Positions 7,856 through 14,027 of a stretch of 37,347 nt of DNA are shown piece by piece. This stretch comes from Oscillospiraceae bacterium. Lineage in GTDB: Bacteria > Bacillota > Clostridia > UMGS1883. Each line of letters starts with the position of its first letter. The first letter of the stretch is position 1. The notes under the pieces were generated by a model, which ran no database searches, was not told the DNA's origin, and saw nothing but the letters and a program-made list of their open reading frames with translations. The stretch spans positions 1-37,347 of the forward strand of contig JAFLUQ010000005.1 in assembly GCA_022508735.1 (NCBI GenBank). Reading direction: 5' to 3'. A program made the position numbers and the translations under genes.

Positions 7856-8790
7856 TCTGTAGCCCCCTTAAGCACCTGCTCCGCCTCAGCGAATATCTCG
7901 GTTATGATTTCTGCCGCAGGCTGCTCCTTCCTGACCAGAGCACTTATCTGACCTGCCAGGAAGCTGCCTTCCTTCTCATTGCCCTCGATCGCCGCCTTAT
8001 ACAGAGAACCGATGCCCAGCTGCTCAAGCTCCTCGTCGCTGACATTAGGGTCGTACTCCGCCTTGAAATAGTTACGGGCAAACTGATTTTTTATACTTCT
8101 CACAGGGTGCCCGAGACGGCGGCCTGTCATTATAGTGTCGACATCGCCGGCCTTAAGCACCTTCTTTTTATAGTTTTCATGCACATTGCACTCGTGCGCC
8201 ACCAAAAAGCGCGTACCGAGCTGCACACCCACAGCGCCCAGCATAAAGGCCGCCGCCACGCCGCGTCCGTCGCCTATGCCGCCGGCGGCCAGAACGGGAA
8301 TATCCACCGCGTCCACGATCTGGGGCACAAGGGCCATGGTAGTTAAGTCACCCACATGACCGCCGCTCTCACCGCCCTCAGCGATGACAGCAGCCGCGCC
8401 GCAGCGCTGAGCAAGCTTAGCCAGGGCCACAGAGGCCACAACGGGCACTATCTTTATCCCGGCTGCGATCCAGCCCTCCATGAAGCGTGAGGGGTTGCCC
8501 GCGCCTGTGGTCACAACGGCCACCTTTTCCTCGGCCACCACCTGAGCCACCTCGTCCACATGTGGGCTCATAAGCATTATATTTACGCCAAACGGTTTAT
8601 CTGTCAACGTTTTCGCCTTTCTGATCTGCTCGCGGAGCCAGTCGCCGCCGGCATTCATTGCGGAAATTATACCAAGGCCGCCGCCGTTAGATACCGCCGC
8701 TGCAAGATCTGCATCGGCGATCCACGCCATACCGCCCTGAAAAATGGGATATTCTATCCCCAGAAGTTCACAAAGTGGAGTTTTTATCAT
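7843..8790 (-). CDS. fabK: Enoyl-ACP reductase II FabK (FMN-dependent)
   Basis: Flavoprotein of the nitronate monooxygenase/FabK TIM-barrel family, catalysing the last reduction of elongation in place of FabI. The 315 residues start with LLGIEYPIFQGGMAWIAD, and the barrel contains AEGGESGGHVGD near residue 137 and AAGGIGDGRGVAAAFMLGA near residue 167, the flavin-phosphate loops. The position between acpP and fabD is the usual one for fabK in Clostridia and streptococci, which favours FabK over a general nitronate monooxygenase. ATG at 8790 follows AAGGAG. The 141-bp acpP-fabK spacer contains two strong hairpins. Reliance on FabK would predict insensitivity to FabI-specific inhibitors such as triclosan unless another reductase exists. 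Confidence 0.94.
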   Translation of the reverse strand: MIKTPLCELLGIEYPIFQGGMAWIADADLAAAVSNGGGLGIISAMNAGGDWLREQIRKAKTLTDKPFGVNIMLMSPHVDEVAQVVAEEKVAVVTTGAGNPSRFMEGWIAAGIKIVPVVASVALAKLAQRCGAAAVIAEGGESGGHVGDLTTMALVPQIVDAVDIPVLAAGGIGDGRGVAAAFMLGAVGVQLGTRFLVAHECNVHENYKKKVLKAGDVDTIMTGRRLGHPVRSIKNQFARNYFKAEYDPNVSDEELEQLGIGSLYKAAIEGNEKEGSFLAGQISALVRKEQPAAEIITEIFAEAEQVLKGATEWVK

Positions 8791-8825
8791 CTCTGTTTTC
8801 TCCTTATTAAATTAATGTTTTTTTT

Positions 8826-8897
8826 CGCATAAGCCGGAAAGCCGCGCGGGTTTTCCGGCTTATGCGAGGCTGAGACAGCCGCCGTTTCCGGCGGCTG
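8826..8897. other. Two strong hairpins between acpP and fabK
   Basis: The first is a perfect 15-bp inverted repeat (8826-8840 with 8852-8866) around an 11-nt GC-rich loop. The second is a perfect 9-bp GC-rich repeat (8876-8884 with 8889-8897) with a GAAA loop on the minus transcript. Read along the operon, the first is followed by A residues, not U, so this is not a standard intrinsic terminator. A processing or stability element that keeps acpP message high relative to the rest is plausible, since ACP is usually needed in excess; this is inference. Confidence 0.6.
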
Positions 8898-8915
8898 CCG
8901 TCCATCCTTACACTT

Positions 8916-8943
8916 ATTACTTGCTTTCCGATTACTTGCTTTC
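8916..8943 (-). repeat. 13-bp direct repeat duplicating the acpP C-terminus and stop
   Basis: ATTACTTGCTTTC occurs at 8931-8943, covering the last acpP codons Glu-Ser-Lys-stop, and again at 8916-8928 just downstream, 15 bp apart and so in the same frame. Read-through of the first stop would add Ser-Glu-Ser-Lys and then meet a second TAA. Confidence 0.7.
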
Positions 8944-9138
8944 TATCAGCTCAATAAGCGCGCCTACAGTTGTGATAGAGGGATTAAGCTCGATCTGAAC
9001 GCCAAGCTCCTCCTCAACCTTCATAACCATATCGAGCATGTCGAGAGAGTCGATGCCCAGATCGTCAAAGGCGGTCTCAAGAGTTATGTCCGCGTCGGTA
9101 TACTCCGCAAGAATTTCTTTTACCTTGTCTAATACCAT
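8932..9138 (-). CDS. acpP: Acyl carrier protein
   Basis: Small acidic carrier that holds growing acyl chains on a 4'-phosphopantetheine arm. The attachment serine is in DLGIDSLDMLDMVMKVEEEL near residue 30, the hallmark DSL motif followed by the acidic recognition helix. At 68 residues it is a little shorter than the usual 75-80, mainly because the N-terminal helix is short (MVLDKVKEILAEY). It lies 50 bp after fabH, and the start has AGGAGG upstream. Two structured hairpins and a duplicated 3' end follow it. No phosphopantetheinyl transferase gene is in the window. Confidence 0.96.
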   Translation of the reverse strand: MVLDKVKEILAEYTDADITLETAFDDLGIDSLDMLDMVMKVEEELGVQIELNPSITTVGALIELIESK

Positions 9139-9188
9139 AGTTAGTTCCTCCTTAATATGTTAATTATAATAAGGGTTTTTTACCCGTA

Positions 9189-10142
9189 TTACCATCTGTA
9201 AATGGCGCCGCCGTCTGTAAGACCGGCGCCGAAGGCCGTAAAGGCCACAAGGTCGCCCTCTTTAAAGCGGCCTCTGCGATTTTCTATGTCAAGAACTATA
9301 GGCTCGGTAGAGCTGCTGGTGTTGCCCATATCCTCAATTTCAACACAAAATTTTTCCATAGGTATATCAAGCTTGCTCTGGGTAGCCATAATTATCCTCA
9401 GGTTAGCCTGATGAGGGATTATATGATCTATATCCCTGACATCAACGCCGGCCAGCTCAGCGGCCTCAATAATGTCGCCGCTCATAGCGCCAATAGCGTA
9501 TTTATAGGTTTCCGGCCCGTTCATAAATGTAAAGCTGTCATTCGTCTCACTTGGCTCGGCATAGGGGCAGTTGCCCTTAGCCCCGTGAATACCCACAAAC
9601 TCCGTGTTTCCGTGGGTGTTTATTTTAATCGAGAGCAGATTGTCGCCCTCGCCCAGCACCACGGCTCCGGCACCGTCGCCAAAGAGCACACAGGTGGAGC
9701 GGTCGGTCCAGTCTGTATAGCGCGACATAGTCTCAGAGCTTACGATAAGTACTTTCTTTGCCGCCCCGGACTTCATGTATTTAGCGGCTATATCCATAGC
9801 CACCATAAAGCCCGAGCAGCCGCTCGATATGTCAAAAGCGGGGCAGTCAGCGCCGATGTTTTTTTGAACCGCGCAGGCAACTCCCGGAGTAACATTATCA
9901 CCGGTGCCGGTGGTTCCGATTATAAGGTCCAGCTCTTCAGGCTTAACACCGGCCATTTCAAGAGCATTTTTTGCAGCCTCCGTCCCCATAGATGATGTTG
10001 TCTCCGTTGTGGCTATATGGCGGCGGCGTATGCCGGTTCGCTTGCTTATCCACTCGTCAGAAGTCTCAACTATCTCAGAAAGCTCATCATTGCTGACGAC
10101 ACGCTCAGGCAGAAAGTGGCCCGTACCTAATATTTTAAACAT
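9189..10142 (-). CDS. fabH: 3-oxoacyl-ACP synthase III FabH
   Basis: Initiates fatty-acid synthesis by condensing acyl-CoA with malonyl-ACP. The catalytic cysteine is in DISSGCSGFM near residue 110, the histidine in HIIPHQANLRI near residue 243, and the asparagine in MGNTSSST near residue 273, the Cys-His-Asn triad of KAS III. The length of 317 residues is normal. ATG at 10142 follows AGGAG by about 10 nt. That ribosome-binding region itself resembles the first bases of the leader repeat unit (AGAGAGGAGAACCC against AGAAAGGATAACCC). It is the first gene of the operon, transcribed from the promoter at 10400-10428 through a long leader. Confidence 0.97.
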   Translation of the reverse strand: MFKILGTGHFLPERVVSNDELSEIVETSDEWISKRTGIRRRHIATTETTSSMGTEAAKNALEMAGVKPEELDLIIGTTGTGDNVTPGVACAVQKNIGADCPAFDISSGCSGFMVAMDIAAKYMKSGAAKKVLIVSSETMSRYTDWTDRSTCVLFGDGAGAVVLGEGDNLLSIKINTHGNTEFVGIHGAKGNCPYAEPSETNDSFTFMNGPETYKYAIGAMSGDIIEAAELAGVDVRDIDHIIPHQANLRIIMATQSKLDIPMEKFCVEIEDMGNTSSSTEPIVLDIENRRGRFKEGDLVAFTAFGAGLTDGGAIYRW

Positions 10143-10154
10143 ACATCGGGTTCT

Positions 10155-10246
10155 CCTCTCTAATTTGCAGTTGCGGCTATACCCATGTTTACTTTCACGG
10201 GCACCCGCACACTGCGGCTATACAAATCTTCGATTTGTAGGGTTAT
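10155..10246 (-). repeat. fab leader repeat, copy 1 (fabH-proximal)
   Basis: One of two head-to-tail 92-bp units differing at 6 of 92 positions. On the transcript each unit starts GATAACCCTAC, forms an 8-bp hairpin with a 3-nt loop (10222-10239 region), and contains two direct repeats with the core GTATAGCC, 41 nt apart (plus-strand starts 10171 and 10212). It lies wholly within the predicted 5' untranslated region of the fab operon. The unit boundary carries an AGGA purine tract like the fabH ribosome-binding site. No known riboswitch or FapR-type operator was recognised in it. Confidence 0.85.
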
Positions 10247-10338
10247 CCTTTCTAATTTTCAACTGCGGCTATACCCATGTTTACTTTCACGGGCACCCAC
10301 ACACCGCGGCTATACAAATCTTCGATTTGTAGGGTTAT
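10247..10338 (-). repeat. fab leader repeat, copy 2 (promoter-proximal)
   Basis: Second 92-bp unit, immediately adjacent to copy 1 with no spacer and with the same hairpin TACAAATC/GATTTGTA and the same 41-nt spacing of GGCTATAC motifs (plus-strand starts 10263 and 10304). Across the array the four motifs start 41, 51 and 41 bp apart. Copy 2 begins about 55 nt after the predicted transcription start. A diverged third copy with a covarying hairpin precedes accC in the same operon. Confidence 0.85.
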
Positions 10339-10354
10339 CTCAGTATTGTTTCAT

Positions 10355-10367
10355 ATTTACCGTAAAT
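10355..10367. promoter_or_regulatory. Palindrome in the early fab leader, possible operator
   Basis: ATTTAC-C-GTAAAT is a perfect 13-bp inverted repeat about 26-38 nt downstream of the predicted fab transcription start. Its position would suit a repressor acting as a roadblock. It does not match the FapR consensus as I know it, and no regulator gene sits beside it, so function is unassigned. Confidence 0.4.
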
Positions 10368-10399
10368 TTGCAAAGCTATCATAGCATATTCTTCTATTA

Positions 10400-10428
10400 A
10401 TTATAAAACAAATATGCCCTATTGTCAA
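10400..10428 (-). promoter_or_regulatory. Sigma-A promoter of the fatty-acid operon
   Basis: On the minus strand, TTGACA (10423-10428) and TATAAT (10400-10405) are both perfect consensus hexamers separated by exactly 17 bp. The expected start near 10393 gives a leader of about 250 nt to fabH, containing the palindrome and the two 92-bp repeats. A promoter this strong usually needs downstream control, which makes the leader elements more interesting. Confidence 0.88.
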
Positions 10429-10482
10429 GGAAAAAATAGCAAATTACAAAACCCTCTATAATCCGCCATAACTATATGAAAT

Positions 10483-11085
10483 TTAAATCAAACTGCGGAA
10501 AACGGCCACGACCTTGCCGAGAATACTTACGCTGTCAACAATGATAGGCTCCATGTAGTCGTTCTCAGGCTGAAGGCGGTAATGTCCGTCTTCCTTATAA
10601 AAGGTCTTTACAGTGGCACTGTCCTCGACCAAGGCCACCACCATTTCGCCGTTCCTTGCAACCTGCTGCTGCTCAACGACTACGTAGTCACCGTCAAGAA
10701 TCCCTGCGTTTATCATGCTGTCGCCGCGAACGCGCAGCATGAAGATATCCGCGTTTCTGGCAAAATCCATTGGCAGAGGGAAGGTGCGCTCAAAGTTTTC
10801 CTCTGCCAATATGGGCGTGCCCGCACTGACACGACCTATCACCGGAACTTCAAGAAACTCCCGTTCTATCTCCTTTTCGCCTTTCAGCCTGAGTGCGCGG
10901 GAGCTGCCTTCGGCCTTTTCCAGCTTTCCGTCCCTTTCAAGGCGCTTAAGATAGCCGTGCACTGTAGACGGCGAGTTAAGGCCCACCGCCTCGCCTATCT
11001 CGCGTACCGTGGGGGGATATCCCTTTTCCGCAGAATATTTTTCAATATAAGATAAAATCCTTTTCTGGTTTTCAATATTTGGCAT
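10483..11085 (-). CDS. lexA: SOS-response repressor LexA
   Basis: Represses DNA-damage genes until RecA-stimulated self-cleavage. The 200 residues hold a winged helix-turn-helix (about 25-65; PPTVREIGEAVGLNSPSTVH) and the S24-type latent protease domain. The cleavage bond is Ala88-Gly89 in RVSAGTP, the catalytic serine is Ser123 in VRGDSMI, and the general-base lysine is Lys160 in DSATVKTFY. All key residues are intact. ATG at 11085 has GGAG upstream. A LexA box overlaps its own promoter, implying autoregulation. It is divergent from the LysM gene at 11240, the same arrangement as lexA-yneA in Bacillus. No clear terminator separates it from the fab promoter, so some read-through into the fab operon is possible. 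Confidence 0.97.
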   Translation of the reverse strand: MPNIENQKRILSYIEKYSAEKGYPPTVREIGEAVGLNSPSTVHGYLKRLERDGKLEKAEGSSRALRLKGEKEIEREFLEVPVIGRVSAGTPILAEENFERTFPLPMDFARNADIFMLRVRGDSMINAGILDGDYVVVEQQQVARNGEMVVALVEDSATVKTFYKEDGHYRLQPENDYMEPIIVDSVSILGKVVAVFRSLI

Positions 11086-11105
11086 AAAATCATCTCCTCA
11101 ACATT

Positions 11106-11134
11106 ATTATAGCATAAAAATATATAAAATGCAA
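11106..11134 (-). promoter_or_regulatory. lexA promoter
   Basis: Minus-strand TTGCAT (11129-11134) and TATAAT (11106-11111) with 17 bp between. The -35 hexamer overlaps the LexA box at 11133-11144, consistent with autorepression. Confidence 0.75.
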
Positions 11135-11144
11135 ACATTTGTTC
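11133..11144. promoter_or_regulatory. LexA box 1 (lexA side)
   Basis: On the minus strand GAACAAATGTTT, one base from the Gram-positive SOS consensus GAAC-N4-GTTC and with the same AAAT centre as the other two boxes here. Confidence 0.8.
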
Positions 11145-11163
11145 TATTTTTTTCAAAAAAGTA

Positions 11164-11192
11164 TTGACAGCGAACAAATGTTCTGCTATACT
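11164..11192 (+). promoter_or_regulatory. Promoter of the LysM (YneA-like) gene
   Basis: TTGACA (11164-11169) and TATACT (11187-11192) separated by 17 bp. A perfect LexA box fills the spacer, so LexA binding should block RNA polymerase directly. Confidence 0.88.
11172..11183. promoter_or_regulatory. LexA box 2 (in promoter spacer)
   Basis: Perfect palindrome GAAC-AAAT-GTTC between the -35 and -10 of the LysM gene promoter. Confidence 0.92.
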
Positions 11193-11204
11193 AAAGCCAT
11201 AGAC

Positions 11205-11216
11205 GAACAAATGTTC
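11205..11216. promoter_or_regulatory. LexA box 3 (downstream of start site)
   Basis: Second perfect GAAC-AAAT-GTTC, 33 bp from box 2 (about three helical turns), just downstream of the expected transcription start. Two boxes on one face of the helix suggest tight, cooperative repression. Confidence 0.92.
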
Positions 11217-11239
11217 TGATTCATGAGGAGGAAAACATC

Positions 11240-11578
11240 ATGACAATGGAGTATCATTCCGCTTACATAATGAAAAAGGCGAAACGGGAGTCTATTCTGA
11301 ATCGTCAGCGCCGGGCCGCGCTCCTTGCAGCGCTGATCACCGCACTGGGACTTTGGGTGGCTCTCAGCGGCAATTTCAATCTTACCTTACCCGGGCGCGA
11401 TAACTATACCGGCGGTGTGTACGTCAGTGTGGAGCGCGGCGACAGCCTTTGGAGCATAGCCGGGGAGTACAAGCCCATAAGCGGAGACACCCGGGCCTTC
11501 ATGCAGACCATCGCCAAAATGAACGGCCTGAGCGGCACCACCGTGTATGAGGGTCAGGTGCTGTATATTCCGCAATAA
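11240..11578 (+). CDS. YneA-like SOS-induced cell-division suppressor with LysM domain
   Basis: A 112-residue protein with a short basic N-terminus, one membrane segment at about residues 26-46, and a C-terminal LysM domain (YVSVERGDSLWSIAGEY to GQVLYIPQ, about 60-112) that should bind peptidoglycan outside the membrane. Bacillus YneA has the same architecture and delays division during SOS. Here the gene is also divergent from lexA and controlled by two perfect LexA boxes, so the assignment rests on architecture, synteny and regulation together. ATG at 11240 follows GAGGAGG by 8 nt. An intrinsic terminator follows immediately. It could be a functional analogue rather than a strict orthologue because sequence identity cannot be measured here. 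Confidence 0.88.
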   Translation: MTMEYHSAYIMKKAKRESILNRQRRAALLAALITALGLWVALSGNFNLTLPGRDNYTGGVYVSVERGDSLWSIAGEYKPISGDTRAFMQTIAKMNGLSGTTVYEGQVLYIPQ

Positions 11579-11596
11579 CAGGCATTCGCCTGTTTT
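11577..11596 (+). terminator. Terminator of the LysM gene
   Basis: AACAGGC and GCCTGTT pair around ATTC and are followed by a short T run; the stem begins at the stop codon. Confidence 0.7.
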
Positions 11597-11635
11597 GTGG
11601 CCTTCGGTCGAGCGCCAATCCCACACATACAACAA

Positions 11636-11675
11636 AGCAGCAGGCTGCCTTTTATGGCAGTCTGCTGCTCTTTTC
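11636..11675. terminator. Bidirectional terminator between convergent genes
   Basis: A 14-bp stem (11636-11649 with 11656-11669, one G-T wobble) with a 6-nt loop. It is followed by CTTTTC on the plus strand and TTTGTTG on the minus strand, between the convergent LysM gene and the small secreted-protein gene. Confidence 0.85.
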
Positions 11676-11681
11676 AACTCT

Positions 11682-12116
11682 TTACTTTATTTCAAATTCT
11701 CCGCGAACCATAAGTATGGCATCGGAGGTAGCCTTAACCCCACGGCCGTCGCCCCGCGGCACGATCAGCAGGTGATTTGACGGAACTGCCGCAGCGTTTG
11801 GCAGGTCTGTTCCGCCAGTGCCGTCGCACAGGCCGCCCCTCCACGAGGCAATGACTGTGGCCGAACCACTGCGAAGCACTATCTCAGTACCGGCTCCCGC
11901 CGCCAGGCTTTCGCCCGCGTAAAGGTCAACTATCCGAAGTCCGGCCTTATCACTTTCGGCCACGCTATCAATATAGGGATAAACCACGGAGTCGATATAG
12001 CTCTTTGAAATGAGCGGGTCGGCGTCAGTGCCGGGAGCGGCCGCCGCCGAAAATGTAAATATCGCGCCGGCAGTGAGCACCGCCGCTGTGATTTTTTTTA
12101 TGATGATTTTGTCCAT
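11682..12116 (-). CDS. Small secreted protein of unknown function
   Basis: A 144-residue protein with a clear Sec signal peptide (basic MDKIIIKK, hydrophobic core to about residue 25, cleavage probably after an Ala near 26-27). The mature part begins with DADPLISKSYIDSVVYPYID, then a Gly/Ala-rich beta-like region (GAGTEIVLRSGSATVIASW) and a conserved-looking end with LPNAAAVPSNHLLIVPRGDG. I remember proteins of this general layout in many Clostridia, usually annotated hypothetical, but cannot name a family with confidence. It starts 18 bp after the EndoA toxin gene, with GGAAGAA before ATG 12116, so it may be cotranscribed with the toxin-antitoxin pair. No catalytic motif is visible. Confidence 0.8.
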   Translation of the reverse strand: MDKIIIKKITAAVLTAGAIFTFSAAAAPGTDADPLISKSYIDSVVYPYIDSVAESDKAGLRIVDLYAGESLAAGAGTEIVLRSGSATVIASWRGGLCDGTGGTDLPNAAAVPSNHLLIVPRGDGRGVKATSDAILMVRGEFEIK

Positions 12117-12134
12117 AGGTTTCTTCCTCTTACA

Positions 12135-12506
12135 TTAGAAGCGAACATGATTTGGCTCACCTTGACTCAGGCCGAAGCTAATGGATATCGCGTCGTTCAC
12201 CTTTATCATCTGTATCTCGTCCAGCCGGCCGATCTTTTCGCGCAGCCGCTTTTTGTCTATGGTCCGTATCTGCTCCAGCAGCACGACGCTGTCTTTCTGA
12301 AGCCCGTAATCCGCCGCCTCGATTTCAATGTGGGTCGGCAGCTTCGCCTTGTTGATACGGCTGGTTATGGCCGCGGCGATGACCGTTGGGCTGTACTTAT
12401 TGCCCACGTCGTTCTGAACGACCAACACCGGGCGAATACCGCCCTGCTCCGAACCGACCACCGGACTGAGATCCGCGTAAAAAATGTCGCCTCGCTTAAC
12501 AATCAC
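12135..12506 (-). CDS. mazF: Type II toxin, mRNA interferase EndoA/MazF family
   Basis: Ribosome-independent endoribonuclease that cuts mRNA at short sequence motifs and is neutralised by its antitoxin. The 123 residues start [20 protein letters not shown] with the PemK/MazF core [13 protein letters not shown], which includes the conserved arginine used in catalysis, then [15 protein letters not shown] and [13 protein letters not shown]. The length agrees with Bacillus EndoA (116). It begins 6 bp after the antitoxin and follows alr, the same alr-ndoAI-ndoA order as in Bacillus. The target site cannot be read from sequence alone. Confidence 0.95.
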   Translation of the reverse strand: MIVKRGDIFYADLSPVVGSEQGGIRPVLVVQNDVGNKYSPTVIAAAITSRINKAKLPTHIEIEAADYGLQKDSVVLLEQIRTIDKKRLREKIGRLDEIQMIKVNDAISISFGLSQGEPNHVRF

Positions 12507-12512
12507 TATTTT

Positions 12513-12788
12513 TCACTCTCCGATAAAATTTTCGTAGGCATACAGTGCAATTTCATCGGCTGATATAAAATCGTTGGCGATTTTCAGGTTGATTTCCGCC
12601 ATTTCCAGATAACCCGCCTGCATGGCGGCCCTCAGCTCCAGCCGCCGTTTCTCTTTCAGGTATGAGCGTACGATCTGGATGATGAAGTCATTTCTGGTGT
12701 TGTGCTCAAGCCGGGCCATAAAATCTATCTCCGAAAGCAGAGAGTCAGGCAGACTGAGCGATATTTCCTTTTCCCTGTGCTGTGGCAT
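12513..12788 (-). CDS. Type II antitoxin, EndoAI-like ribbon-helix-helix
   Basis: A 91-residue partner of the adjacent MazF-type toxin. The N-terminal EISLSLPDSLLSEIDFMARLE, read in two halves, is a ribbon-helix-helix DNA-binding element: a short beta strand, then helix, with NTRNDFI starting the next helix. The C-terminal acidic tail (ISADEIALYAYENFIGE) fits toxin binding. I use ATG at 12788 because GGAGG lies 8 nt upstream; a longer in-frame extension to 12863 would run through the promoter. As in other systems the antitoxin probably represses its own promoter at 12835-12863, which is inference. Confidence 0.9.
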   Translation of the reverse strand: MPQHREKEISLSLPDSLLSEIDFMARLEHNTRNDFIIQIVRSYLKEKRRLELRAAMQAGYLEMAEINLKIANDFISADEIALYAYENFIGE

Positions 12789-12834
12789 AGCTGTTCCTCC
12801 TTCATATAGGGGCCTTGCCCTAATATATATGAAT

Positions 12835-12863
12835 ATTATACAGCAAATATGCCTCGGCATCAA
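12835..12863 (-). promoter_or_regulatory. Promoter of the toxin-antitoxin operon
   Basis: Minus-strand TTGATG (12858-12863) and TATAAT (12835-12840) with a 17-bp spacer, about 47 bp upstream of the antitoxin start codon. It gives the pair its own promoter, separate from alr. Confidence 0.8.
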
Positions 12864-12905
12864 CCCTCAAAATCCGACAGCGGAGGAAGATAATGGAACT
12901 CCCCA

Positions 12906-14027
12906 TTATATGTAGATCCGGGGAACGCGCTTTCCTACCATGCAGATTATCTCATAGTTGATCGTGCCCATCAGTTCGGCTATCTCCTCGACGGGAATGC
13001 GGTTTTCACCGCTGCCGCCGAACAGCGTCACACTGTCGCCTACAGAAGTATTGTGAACATTTCTCATGTCAAAAATACATTGATCCATGCAAATTCTTCC
13101 GAGAACGGCTCTTTTTTCTCCGCCTACCAAAAGGCCGACCTTTCCGCTCAGCACGCGTGAGTAGCCGTCGGCATAGCCAACACTTGCCGTGCCTACCGTC
13201 ATTTCATCAGGTGCGGCATAGGTGCCGCCGTAGCTGATCAGGCTGCCCTTTGGCACGGTTTTTATCTCTGATATTCTGGCCTTGAAGCTCATGGCCGGGA
13301 TGAGTGACAGGCGGGTCTTATCCACCTCCTGGGAGGGGTAAAGGCCGTAGAGAATAATTCCGGGGCGCACCATATCCAGATGCATCTCGGGGAAATTCAT
13401 GATACCGGCGCTGTTGCAGCAGTGCCGTATCTTTATTTTAACGCCTGCCGCCTCGATTTTCTCTATACAGTCCATGAAGCGGGCAAACTGCTCCCGGGCG
13501 TAGCTGAGGTCGGTCTCGTCAGCCTTGGAGAAGTGGGTGAAAACACCCTCCACCTCCACTCCGGGCAGGTCTGCTATGCGCTTTGCCGTCTCCGTCAAGG
13601 CCGGGTCACTGTAATACAGTCCCACGCGGTTCATTCCGGTATCGATCTTTATGTGTATTTTAACGGTCTTGCCCTGCTTCGCCGCCGCTTTGCTCAAAGC
13701 CCCGGCCAGCGAAAGGTCGAACACCGTCGGGATAATATCATTTTCCACAATTTCAGCGGCGCAGTCCTCGTCGGCTCCGCTGAGCATCATTATAGGCACA
13801 TCGGGGAACTCGCGCCGCAGCGCCACCGCCTCGCTGATCGTGGCCACTGCCAGCCGATCGGCGCCGTTTTCAAGCAGCACTTTTGACACCATAGCGGCTC
13901 CGTGCCCGTATCCGTCGGCCTTTACAACACCCATTATCATAGCCTCCGGGCGGGTTATCCTGCGTATATTTATAATATTTTGCCTGATCGCACCGAGATC
14001 GACTTCAGCCCAGGCTCTGCCGCTCAT
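12906..14027 (-). CDS. alr: Alanine racemase
   Basis: PLP-dependent interconversion of L- and D-alanine for peptidoglycan cross-bridges. The PLP lysine is in IMGVVKADGYGHGA near residue 35 and the catalytic tyrosine in SVGYADGYSR near residue 263. WAEVDLGAIRQNI is the N-terminal signature, and MVRPGIILYGLYPS near residue 219 lies at the barrel end. The 373-residue length is normal. It starts 23 bp inside the end of the nnr gene with a GAGGTGA site within that gene, so translation is coupled. The context (penicillin-binding protein, alr) is cell-wall synthesis. Confidence 0.97.
   Translation of the reverse strand: MSGRAWAEVDLGAIRQNIINIRRITRPEAMIMGVVKADGYGHGAAMVSKVLLENGADRLAVATISEAVALRREFPDVPIMMLSGADEDCAAEIVENDIIPTVFDLSLAGALSKAAAKQGKTVKIHIKIDTGMNRVGLYYSDPALTETAKRIADLPGVEVEGVFTHFSKADETDLSYAREQFARFMDCIEKIEAAGVKIKIRHCCNSAGIMNFPEMHLDMVRPGIILYGLYPSQEVDKTRLSLIPAMSFKARISEIKTVPKGSLISYGGTYAAPDEMTVGTASVGYADGYSRVLSGKVGLLVGGEKRAVLGRICMDQCIFDMRNVHNTSVGDSVTLFGGSGENRIPVEEIAELMGTINYEIICMVGKRVPRIYI

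Noticed and set aside
8826-8866. Intrinsic terminator between acpP and fabK
   Set aside because: The hairpin is strong, but on the operon strand it is followed by A residues; the T run is on the wrong side for a minus-strand terminator.
10155-10338. CRISPR array or T-box/known riboswitch in the fabH leader
   Set aside because: Only two whole-unit repeats with no spacers, so not CRISPR; no T-box sequence, specifier loop or recognised riboswitch core could be found, and the downstream genes are not amino-acid related.
10995-11210. A 71-codon minus-strand frame over the lexA promoter
   Set aside because: It spans the lexA promoter and LexA boxes and overlaps lexA in another frame, with no start signals.
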